In this document: piece by piece, positions 1-5,290 of the stretch | Layout: each line of letters begins with the position of its first letter | How positions within the stretch are numbered: the stretch's first letter is position 1 | Notes under the pieces: generated by a model | The model's input: only the letters and a program-made list of their open reading frames with translations | Databases searched by the model: none | Told to the model about the DNA's origin: nothing | Assembly (NCBI GenBank): GCA_023389595.1 | Contig: JAEWEF010000026.1 | Coordinates: 1 to 6,566, forward strand | DNA length: 6,566 nucleotides | Direction: 5' to 3' | Origin: Fusobacteriota bacterium | GTDB taxonomy: Bacteria > Fusobacteriota > Fusobacteriia > Fusobacteriales > Fusobacteriaceae | Program-made: the position numbers and the translations under genes

Positions 1-65
1 TATTTTTTAGCGGAACCAGTCCCTTAACGGAGATTGAGGCAGAACCTCAAGAAAATAAGACCTAA
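1..65 (+). CDS. possible C-terminal tail of an unidentified upstream gene (partial)
   Basis: Frame 3 is open from the left edge to a TAA at 63-65. It encodes about 20 residues ending in PLTEIEAEPQENKT, an acidic, hydrophilic tail of the kind seen at protein C-termini. A terminator-like hairpin begins 65 nt after the stop, which fits the end of a transcription unit. I do not recognise the protein, and 20 codons are too few to prove coding. The same DNA contains a hairpin and a 10-mer that recur at 410-437, so it could instead be part of a non-coding RNA. An open frame on the minus strand also crosses this stretch. The call is tentative. Confidence 0.25.
   Translation, partial: FFSGTSPLTEIEAEPQENKT
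23..50 (+). repeat. structured repeat element, copy 1 (CTTAACGGAG plus hairpin)
   Basis: The 10-mer CTTAACGGAG (23-32) is followed after one base by a perfect 6-bp hairpin, TTGAGG (34-39), loop CAGAA, CCTCAA (45-50), and then GAA. A second copy at 410-437 has the same 10-mer, the same one-base spacing and a hairpin at the same place with different stem bases. The 10-mer identity and the stems are read directly. A shared RNA function is inference. If the frame at 1-65 is real, this copy lies inside a coding tail. Confidence 0.5.
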
Positions 66-129
66 ACACCATAAATACGGCACTTTTAACCTGAGGCTCT
101 GAGATCAATTCTAAGACGTTTTTTTAATA

Positions 130-155
130 AAAGGGTAGCTAGACTACCCCTTTTT
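130..155 (+). terminator. intrinsic terminator, probably bidirectional
   Basis: GGGTAG (133-138), loop CTAGA (139-143) and CTACCC (144-149) form a 6-bp stem. AAA at 130-132 can extend it by pairing with TTT at 151-153 around a bulged C150. TTTTT follows at 151-155. Read on the minus strand, the hairpin is followed by a TTTTATT tract, so it may also stop transcription from the right. It separates whatever lies at the left edge from the citrate operon control region. Confidence 0.75.
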
Positions 156-159
156 AAAA

Positions 160-188
160 TTGACACTTTTTTATCAAAATACTATAAA
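160..188 (+). promoter_or_regulatory. near-consensus sigma70-type promoter behind the terminator
   Basis: TTGACA (160-165) is a full -35 consensus, and TATAAA (183-188) lies exactly 17 nt downstream. A start site near 195 is expected. It lies 5 nt after the terminator T tract and points toward the citrate operon, 430 nt upstream of the first start codon. It could therefore drive the operon through a long leader, or a separate small RNA. AT-rich DNA yields chance promoters, but a perfect -35 with optimal spacing is stronger than most. Confidence 0.5.
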
Positions 189-463
189 TTGGTACTTTGA
201 CGTGTGTGAACAGATTGTGTGTTTTTAGTAAAACAACGATTTTACGGCATTTTACCTTTTTGATTAGAAAGGACTTTAATTTTTGTTTACATACAGCATT
301 TACATTCAAATATTTAAAAATAATTTCAAAATTTAAATTCAATATTTTTTAATTGTGTTTATTTCTTAAATTAAAAAAATAAAAATGCATTTTTAAGTGC
401 TGACATTCACTTAACGGAGTTTGAACTAACAATTTAAGAATAACAAAGTGAATATACAATCAG
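189..463. other. AT-rich intergenic region with no convincing protein gene
   Basis: No frame of useful length with a ribosome binding site is present. Visible structure includes a 6-bp hairpin, GTAAAA (228-233), loop CAACGA, TTTTAC (240-245). A second TTTTAC at 250-255 could compete for the same 5' arm. A 14-bp palindrome AAAAATGCATTTTT lies at 381-394. The second copy of the CTTAACGGAG element (410-437) is enclosed by 8-bp arms ATTCACTT (405-412) and AAGTGAAT (446-453). If the promoter at 160-188 is used, all of this would be transcribed as leader or small RNA. I recognise no known riboswitch core here. Confidence 0.6.
405..453 (+). repeat. structured repeat element, copy 2, inside a larger stem-loop
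   Basis: CTTAACGGAG (410-419) is identical to positions 23-32. After one base comes TTGAA (421-425), loop CTAACAA, TTTAA (433-437). This pairs with one G-U and is followed by GAA as in copy 1. The stem bases differ between copies (TTGAGG/CCTCAA versus TTGAA/TTTAA) while pairing is kept, as expected for a conserved RNA structure. Here an outer perfect 8-bp stem, ATTCACTT (405-412) with AAGTGAAT (446-453), encloses the hairpin and would place most of the 10-mer in an internal loop. Two copies are too few to establish covariation. Confidence 0.45.
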
Positions 464-475
464 TTAATAATTGAC
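464..475 (+). repeat. 12-bp direct repeat, copy 1, at distal -35 region
   Basis: TTAATAATTGAC at 464-475 is repeated exactly at 545-556, 81 bp downstream. Each copy runs into a -35-like hexamer (TTGACT at 471-476 and TTGACA at 552-557). Copy 1 is also part of an imperfect inverted repeat, AGTTAAT followed by ATTGACT (462-476). The repeat could be a regulator site or the conserved upstream part of two promoters. AT-rich composition raises the chance of coincidence. Confidence 0.4.
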
Positions 476-499
476 TAGTACGATGGTAAAATTTATTAA
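471..499 (+). promoter_or_regulatory. candidate distal promoter for the citrate operon
   Basis: TTGACT (471-476) and TATTAA (494-499) are separated by 17 nt. The hexamers match consensus less well than those of the promoter at 552-580. A start near 506 would give a leader of about 120 nt that includes the 521-546 inverted repeat. Confidence 0.35.
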
Positions 500-520
500 T
501 TAATTTAAAAAGGAAAATAC

Positions 521-546
521 AAATATATTAAATAATTAATATATTT
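521..546. promoter_or_regulatory. perfect 10-bp inverted repeat upstream of the proximal promoter (candidate operator)
   Basis: AAATATATTA (521-530) and TAATATATTT (537-546) are perfect inverted arms around a 6-nt AT spacer. The right arm ends 5 nt before the -35 box at 552. This position suits an activator or repressor dimer. Citrate operons in other bacteria are controlled by CitA/CitB two-component systems or by GntR-type CitI/CitO regulators, which bind AT-rich DNA. No regulator gene lies in this window, so which protein binds, if any, is unknown. Confidence 0.4.
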
Positions 547-556
547 AATAATTGAC
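545..556 (+). repeat. 12-bp direct repeat, copy 2, at proximal -35 region
   Basis: TTAATAATTGAC, identical to 464-475, overlaps the end of the inverted repeat (to 546) and the first five bases of the -35 box TTGACA (552-557). Inverted repeat, direct repeat and -35 box therefore form one compact block. Confidence 0.4.
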
Positions 557-580
557 ATTTTTAATAAAAAATAATAGAAT
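552..580 (+). promoter_or_regulatory. main promoter candidate of the citrate operon
   Basis: TTGACA (552-557), a 17-nt spacer and TAGAAT (575-580) predict a start near 587. That leaves a leader of about 40 nt ending in the strong ribosome binding site GAAAGGAG (615-622) before the ATG at 627. It is the closest and best-placed promoter for the first gene of the operon. No terminator is visible between the following genes. Confidence 0.65.
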
Positions 581-626
581 GAAGCAAGTTACACATTAAT
601 TAAATTTACAATATGAAAGGAGAAAA

Positions 627-1979
627 ATGGCTAAGAAAAATTTTAAAGAATTATTTGATGTAAAAGAATTTAAATGGGGAGGACTAAATCTACCAATGTT
701 CCTTTTTGCACTGGCTCTTACAGTGATAGTAGTTTACGTTCCTTTTGGAGGAAAAGAGTCAGGATTTTTTAGAGGAAATTTCTTGGTAGTATTTTTTATT
801 CTTGCAGTGTTTGGAATCTTATTTGGAGAAATTGGAGATAGGATTCCTATTTGGGATGAATATGTAGGTGGCGGAACAGTTTTCGTATTTTTTATGGCAG
901 CAATTTTTGGAACATACAATTTAATACCTGAAACTGTTTTGAAGTCAATAAAAGTATTCTACGATAAACAACCTGTTAACTTTTTGGAAATTTTTATACC
1001 AGTTTTAATAGTTGGTTCAGTTTTAACTGTTGACAGAAAAACTCTTCTTAGATCTATAGGTGGATACATTCCTCTAATAATTATTGGAGTCGTTGGAGCA
1101 ACAATAGGTGGAGTTGCTTTAGGATTACTTTTTGGTAAAAATCCTATGGATGTAATGATGAATTATGTTTTGCCTATCATGGGTGGTGGAACGGGAGCAG
1201 GTGCTATACCTATGTCAGAAATGTGGTCATCTAAAACTGGTAGACCTGCATCTGAATGGTTTGCGTTTGCAATATCAATTTTAACTATAGCAAATATCAT
1301 TGCAATACTTACAGGGGCATTATTAAAAAAATTAGGAGAAAAGAAACCTACTTTAACAGGGAACGGAAATCTTATTATGGATGATACTAAAGAAGCAGTT
1401 AAAGACAAAGAAGTTTCAGCAAAAGCTGAGGCAGTAGATGTTTCTGCAGCATTCGTTTTAACTGGAATGCTTTTCTTACTATCTCACGTTTTAGGAAAAG
1501 TTTGGGAATCTTTAGAATTACCATTTGAAATACATCGTTTAGCGTTTTTAGTAATTTTAGCAGCATTAATAAATATTTTTAATTTAGTTCCAGCAAGAGT
1601 GAAAGCAGGAGCAAAAATTATGCAAAGTTTCTTCTCAAAACATACTTTATGGATACTTATGACAGCCGTTGGTGTTACAACTGACGTAAACGAAATTATA
1701 AATGCATTGAGTCCATCAAATTTATTAATAGCTTTAGGTGTAGTTTACGGAGCCGTAATATTAATAATGTTAGCATCTAAAAAAATGAAATTTTATCCTA
1801 TCGAAGCAGCTATTACTGCCGGACTATGTATGGCAAACAGAGGTGGATCTGGAGACGTTGCAGTACTTGGAGCATCAAATAGAATGGAGCTTATTTCTTT
1901 TGCACAAATTTCATCTCGTATAGGCGGGGCAATGATGCTTATTTTAGGATCAGTAATTTTTGGAATTTTTGCAGTTTAA
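627..1979 (+). CDS. citS: 2-hydroxycarboxylate transporter, CitS-type Na+/citrate symporter
   Basis: A 450-residue, strongly hydrophobic membrane protein of the 2HCT (CCS) family, close to the roughly 446 residues of Klebsiella CitS. It should import citrate with Na+ (or exchange it) at the start of citrate fermentation. Both family GGxG re-entrant loop signatures are present: GGGTGAGA at residues 186-193 and RGGSGD at 405-410, followed by FAQISSRIGG with Arg431. Aligning the motifs without gaps gives an offset of 3 from CitS, so R402, S405 and R428 correspond to R405, S408 and R431. The position of CitS Asn186 is Thr189 here. A Lys/Glu-rich loop at about 235-270 separates the two homologous halves. 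The ATG follows GAAAGGAG with good spacing. Citrate as substrate is inferred from the neighbouring oxaloacetate decarboxylase, citG and citC; malate or another 2-hydroxycarboxylate is possible. Confidence 0.88.
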   Translation: MAKKNFKELFDVKEFKWGGLNLPMFLFALALTVIVVYVPFGGKESGFFRGNFLVVFFILAVFGILFGEIGDRIPIWDEYVGGGTVFVFFMAAIFGTYNLIPETVLKSIKVFYDKQPVNFLEIFIPVLIVGSVLTVDRKTLLRSIGGYIPLIIIGVVGATIGGVALGLLFGKNPMDVMMNYVLPIMGGGTGAGAIPMSEMWSSKTGRPASEWFAFAISILTIANIIAILTGALLKKLGEKKPTLTGNGNLIMDDTKEAVKDKEVSAKAEAVDVSAAFVLTGMLFLLSHVLGKVWESLELPFEIHRLAFLVILAALINIFNLVPARVKAGAKIMQSFFSKHTLWILMTAVGVTTDVNEIINALSPSNLLIALGVVYGAVILIMLASKKMKFYPIEAAITAGLCMANRGGSGDVAVLGASNRMELISFAQISSRIGGAMMLILGSVIFGIFAV

Positions 1980-2001
1980 TAAAATAAATTTATAAATTGT
2001 T

Positions 2002-2009
2002 AAAAGGAG
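2002..2009 (+). promoter_or_regulatory. ribosome binding site fixing the oadA start at GTG 2015
   Basis: AAAAGGAG ends 5 nt before GTG 2015-2017. The in-frame TTG at 1997 lies upstream of this site, so a start there would place the ribosome binding site inside the coding region. The GTG start also gives an N-terminus (VEKIKIMET) that fits the family. Confidence 0.8.
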
Positions 2010-2014
2010 TAAAA

Positions 2015-3403
2015 GTGGAAAAAATTAAAATTATGGAGACCTGTTTAAGAGATGGACATCAATCTCTTATTGCTACTCGTATGACTACAGATGAAATGTT
2101 ACCAATAATAGAAAAATTAGATAGTGTTGGATATCATTCACTGGAAATGTGGGGAGGAGCAACATTCGATGCAGCAATCAGATTTATTAAAGAAGATCCT
2201 TGGGAAAGACTTAGAGAAATCAGAAAAAGAGCAAAAAATACAAAATTACAAATGCTTTTAAGAGGACAAAATCTTTTAGGATACAGGCACTACTCTGATG
2301 ACGTTGTAGAAATGTTTGTCAAAAAATCGATAGAAAATGGTATAGATATCATAAGAATTTTTGACGCTTTAAATGATGTAAGAAATTTAAAAGTTGCTTG
2401 CGAGGCAACTAAAAAATATGGTGGCCACGCACAGCTTGCTATATGCTACACCATCAGTCCAGTACATACGATAGAATATTATAAAGAATTGGCAAAAGAA
2501 ATGGAAAACATAGGGGCGGATTCTATAGCCATCAAGGATATGTCTGGAATATTGTTGCCAGAAGTTGCATCTAAACTTGTAAAAGAATTAAAAGAAATAT
2601 TAAAAGTTCCTGTTGAAGTACACACTCATGCAACTGCAGGGCTTGCTAGTATGACGTATATAAAATCTATAGAAGCTGGAGCAGATATTGTTGATACTGC
2701 AATTTCAACTTTTGCTGGAGGAACTTCACAACCAGCTACTGAAAGTCTAGTTAGAACCTTAGAAGGAACAGAAAGGGAAACTGGCTTTGATTTAGAATTA
2801 CTTAAAGAAATAGCTGAATATTTTAAACCGATAAGAGCAAAATATTTGCAAGAAGGAATATTAAATCCTCAAGCACTTATGACGGAACCAAGCATAGTTG
2901 AATATCAACTTCCTGGTGGGATGCTTTCCAATCTTCTGTCTCAGTTAAAATCACAAAAGGCAGAACATAAATATGAGGAAGTCTTGAAAGAAATACCGAG
3001 GGTGCGTGCAGATTTAGGTTATCCACCTCTTGTTACTCCTCTAAGTCAAATGGTTGGGACACAAGCAGTTTTTAATGTTCTAACTGGTGTTAGATATAAA
3101 CTTGTTCCTAATGAAATAAAAGATTATGTAAGAGGGCTGTACGGCAAGAGTCCAGTTCCTATTTCAGATGAAATAAAGCAAAAAATAATAGGAAGTGAAG
3201 AAGTTTTTGCTGGAAGACCTGCAGATCTAATAGAACCGGAATTCGAAAAATTAAAAATAGAAAGCAAAGATTTTGCTAGATGTGATGAAGATGTGCTTAC
3301 GTACGCTTTATTTCCACAAGTTGGAAAAGAATATTTGATGAACAAATATAAAAATAATTCTGATTCAGAAAAAATAATTAAAGAAATAAATGTGTATGTA
3401 TAA
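2015..3403 (+). CDS. oadA: oxaloacetate decarboxylase alpha subunit, carboxyltransferase part only (no biotin domain)
   Basis: A 462-residue cytoplasmic protein that transfers the carboxyl group of oxaloacetate to biotin, releasing pyruvate. An HMGL/pyruvate-carboxylase-like TIM barrel occupies about residues 1-270. It has LRDGHQS with metal ligand Asp13, IKDMSG with the catalytic Lys174, and HTHATAG with metal ligands His203 and His205; these match D17, K178, H207 and H209 of the Vibrio enzyme. A PYC/OADA conserved domain follows and ends near DVLTYALFPQVGKEYL. Typical OadA continues to about 590-600 residues with a linker and a biotinyl domain. This protein stops soon after the second domain with no biotin motif, and a separate biotin carrier lies two genes downstream. 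The stop is clean, with no frameshift remnant. The GTG start is set by the ribosome binding site at 2002-2009. The alternative, a pyruvate carboxylase subunit B, is unlikely beside oadG and oadB. Confidence 0.92.
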   Translation: MEKIKIMETCLRDGHQSLIATRMTTDEMLPIIEKLDSVGYHSLEMWGGATFDAAIRFIKEDPWERLREIRKRAKNTKLQMLLRGQNLLGYRHYSDDVVEMFVKKSIENGIDIIRIFDALNDVRNLKVACEATKKYGGHAQLAICYTISPVHTIEYYKELAKEMENIGADSIAIKDMSGILLPEVASKLVKELKEILKVPVEVHTHATAGLASMTYIKSIEAGADIVDTAISTFAGGTSQPATESLVRTLEGTERETGFDLELLKEIAEYFKPIRAKYLQEGILNPQALMTEPSIVEYQLPGGMLSNLLSQLKSQKAEHKYEEVLKEIPRVRADLGYPPLVTPLSQMVGTQAVFNVLTGVRYKLVPNEIKDYVRGLYGKSPVPISDEIKQKIIGSEEVFAGRPADLIEPEFEKLKIESKDFARCDEDVLTYALFPQVGKEYLMNKYKNNSDSEKIIKEINVYV

Positions 3404-3418
3404 TAAAGGGAGGAATAT

Positions 3419-3772
3419 ATGAAAAGTATCATATATGGGAACTCAGTTGTAAATATTTCGGATTCTTTATATATAACTGTAGTTTCAATGTTAACAGTAT
3501 TTTTAATTCTTTTTGTTATTTCTATCTGCCTTCATCTATTCAAGTTTATTCCTAAAGAAAAAGAGGCAGTAAATTCAAATTTAAAAAAGAATGATACGGC
3601 GAAAAAATCTGTAGAAAAAACAGAAAAAGAAGAAAAACTTGATTTCGAAAATTTAAAAAATAAATACGACGACGAAAGAATAGCTTTAGCTATTATGACG
3701 GCGTGTATAGATGCAAGTGAAGAAATTGGAATTGAAAATATAAAAATAAATTATGTTAAGGAAATAAAATAG
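3419..3772 (+). CDS. oadG: Na+-pumping decarboxylase gamma subunit (OadG/MmdD type)
   Basis: A 117-residue protein with one membrane helix at about residues 17-41, a charged Lys/Glu-rich stretch at about 42-83, and a conserved-looking C-terminal block (ERIALAIMTACIDASEEIG, then INYVKEIK). That block resembles the end of OadG, GcdD and MmdD subunits, where a short Ala/Ile-rich helix precedes a basic terminus. The subunit anchors the carboxyltransferase to the beta subunit and aids assembly. The C-terminal block contains no histidine, whereas Klebsiella OadG is known for C-terminal Zn2+-binding residues. The ribosome binding site GGGAGG (3408-3413) lies 5 nt before the ATG. Identification rests on topology and on position between oadA and the biotin carrier, since this family is poorly conserved. 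Confidence 0.75.
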   Translation: MKSIIYGNSVVNISDSLYITVVSMLTVFLILFVISICLHLFKFIPKEKEAVNSNLKKNDTAKKSVEKTEKEEKLDFENLKNKYDDERIALAIMTACIDASEEIGIENIKINYVKEIK

Positions 3773-3781
3773 GAGGACTCC

Positions 3782-4153
3782 GTGATAAAAGTTTATAAAT
3801 TAAAAATTGGCGAAAAAATATATGAAGTTGAGTTAGAGGACGTAACGAAAAAAGAGGGTAGCATAGAATCTAACTCAAATAAAACTCAAATACAAGAAGT
3901 AAAACAGGAAGTAAAAACAGAAAAAAGTAATAATACAAATGCTCAAGATGTTACAGCTCCGATGCAAGGAGTAATTCTTGATGTGTTAGTGTCTGTTGGA
4001 GATGAAATTAAAGAGGGGCAAGAAGTTGTAATTTTAGAAGCTATGAAAATGGAAAATCCTATCGTTTCTGCATACAGTGGCAAAGTTTTAGAAGTTTGCG
4101 TTTCTAAGGGGGATAATGTAGACGACGGAACTGTAATGATAAAAGTAGGATAG
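3782..4153 (+). CDS. stand-alone biotin carboxyl carrier subunit (GcdC/MmdC type)
   Basis: A 123-residue protein that shuttles the carboxyl group from OadA to the membrane subunit OadB on a covalently bound biotin. The first 25 or so residues (IKVYKLKIGEKIYEVELE) match the start of GcdC/MmdC-type carriers. Residues about 27-55 form a Lys/Glu/Asn/Gln-rich linker instead of the usual Ala/Pro-rich one. Residues about 57-123 are a biotinyl domain with TAPMQG near its start and the biotinylation motif EAMKM, in which Lys89 is the expected acceptor, 34 residues from the C-terminus as usual. A GTG start follows AGGAGG at 3771-3776, which overlaps the stop of the gamma gene, implying translational coupling. 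It supplies the domain missing from OadA. A carrier for acetyl-CoA carboxylase is unlikely here. Confidence 0.9.
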   Translation: MIKVYKLKIGEKIYEVELEDVTKKEGSIESNSNKTQIQEVKQEVKTEKSNNTNAQDVTAPMQGVILDVLVSVGDEIKEGQEVVILEAMKMENPIVSAYSGKVLEVCVSKGDNVDDGTVMIKVG

Positions 4154-4163
4154 GGGGTAAACT

Positions 4164-5282
4164 GTGGACTTACTATTGACACTTTATAACACGACAGGAA
4201 TTTCTATGCTTACATTTAACAGAATCATAATGATAGTAATAGCACTGATATTATTATATTTAGCTATAAATAAAGGATACGAACCATATCTGCTACTTCC
4301 TATTTCTTTCGGTATGTTGCTTGTTAACTTGCCGGGTGTTCCGAATGAAGGACTTATGGATAAGGGAGGATTGCTTTACTATCTTTATCAGGGAGTTAAA
4401 TTAGGTATATATCCTCCTATGATATTTTTAGCTATAGGTGCCAGTACGGATTTTGGACCACTGATAGCAAACCCTAAAAGCTTATTGTTGGGAGCTGCTG
4501 CTCAAATAGGTATATTTGCAGCGTTTATAGGTTCTATAATTTTGGGACTTAGCGGAAGAGAGGCTGCATCTATCGGAATAATAGGTGGGGCTGATGGTCC
4601 TACTGCAATATATCTAACTTCAAAATTGGCACCAGAATTATTGGGACCGATAGCGGTAGCTGCGTATTCATATATGGCTTTAGTTCCAGTTATACAACCA
4701 CCTATCATTAAACTGCTTACTACCAAAAAAGAAAGAACCGTAAAAATGGTTCAACTTAGAACGGTAAGTAAAAGAGAAAAAATTTTATTTCCAATAGTTG
4801 TTACTCTTTTAGTTATACTTTTAATACCGTCTGCTGCTCCTCTAGTTGGTATGCTTATGCTTGGAAATTTAATAAAAGAATCTGGAAAAGTTCCTAATTT
4901 AGTTGAACATGCAAAGGGAGCTATGCTTTATATAATAACTATATGTCTTGGGACTACGGTTGGAGCAACTGCCAATGCTGAAACTTTTCTATCTCTTACT
5001 ACAATAAAAATAATTTTACTTGGACTATTTGCTTTTTCTTGTGGAACTGCAGGTGGAGTAATTTTTGGTAAAATAATGTATAAACTGAGTGGCGGAACAG
5101 TAAATCCTATGATAGGAGCCGCTGGAGTAAGTGCCGTTCCTATGGCTGCGAGAGTTGTACAAAAAGTTGGTCAAGAAGAGAGTCCGACAAACTTTTTGCT
5201 TATGCACGCTATGGGGCCAAATGTTGCTGGAGTAATAGGGTCAGCAGTTGCTGCTGGAGTGCTATTGGCTATATTTAAATAG
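4164..5282 (+). CDS. oadB: oxaloacetate decarboxylase beta subunit, Na+-translocating carboxybiotin decarboxylase
   Basis: A 372-residue multi-helix membrane protein that decarboxylates carboxybiotin and pumps Na+ outward. All residues known to be functional in Klebsiella OadB are present at a constant offset of 59: GGADGPTAI carries Asp144 (D203), and NPMIGAAGVSAVPMAARV carries Asn314 (N373), Gly318 (G377), Ser323 (S382) and Arg330 (R389). The pump should therefore be active. The N-terminus from the GTG start, with EPYLLLPISFGMLL at about 39-52, aligns with the family; the next in-frame ATG (4206) would shorten the usual leader. The ribosome binding site is an unusual GGGGG (4153-4157) touching the upstream stop codon. 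GcdB and MmdB are homologues, so the oxaloacetate assignment depends on the OadA carboxyltransferase in the operon. Confidence 0.94.
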   Translation: MDLLLTLYNTTGISMLTFNRIIMIVIALILLYLAINKGYEPYLLLPISFGMLLVNLPGVPNEGLMDKGGLLYYLYQGVKLGIYPPMIFLAIGASTDFGPLIANPKSLLLGAAAQIGIFAAFIGSIILGLSGREAASIGIIGGADGPTAIYLTSKLAPELLGPIAVAAYSYMALVPVIQPPIIKLLTTKKERTVKMVQLRTVSKREKILFPIVVTLLVILLIPSAAPLVGMLMLGNLIKESGKVPNLVEHAKGAMLYIITICLGTTVGATANAETFLSLTTIKIILLGLFAFSCGTAGGVIFGKIMYKLSGGTVNPMIGAAGVSAVPMAARVVQKVGQEESPTNFLLMHAMGPNVAGVIGSAVAAGVLLAIFK

Positions 5283-5290
5283 GAAAAAAC

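Noticed and set aside
91..112. CTGAGGCTCTGAGA stretch resembling part of a TPP riboswitch
   Set aside because: The rest of the thi-box core and its paired helices are missing, and no thiamine gene follows.
283..336. Possible 17-codon leader peptide with TTG start after AAAGGA (268-273)
   Set aside because: Weak start codon, long spacing, no regulatory codon run, and such short frames are expected by chance in this composition.
154..342. Minus-strand frame of 62 residues in the upstream region
   Set aside because: It needs a TTG start, has no ribosome binding site, and is Lys/Ile/Leu/Val-rich as random AT-rich DNA would be. The C-terminal part faintly recalls transposase N-termini (a KVPIY...LIKK pattern), but without a Cys pair or other motif that is not enough to call a remnant.
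1987..1998. 12-bp palindrome AATTTATAAATT between citS and oadA
   Set aside because: All A/T, no T tract or GC stem, so it is neither a terminator nor a convincing operator. Expected by chance in this DNA.
1997..2014. Upstream TTG start for oadA adding six residues
   Set aside because: The strong ribosome binding site AAAAGGAG at 2002-2009 lies inside this extension and is correctly spaced for the GTG at 2015.
3124..3432. Minus-strand frame of 102 residues over the 3' end of oadA
   Set aside because: It lies almost wholly antisense to a well-conserved gene, is rich in Ser and low-complexity residues, and has no convincing start signal.
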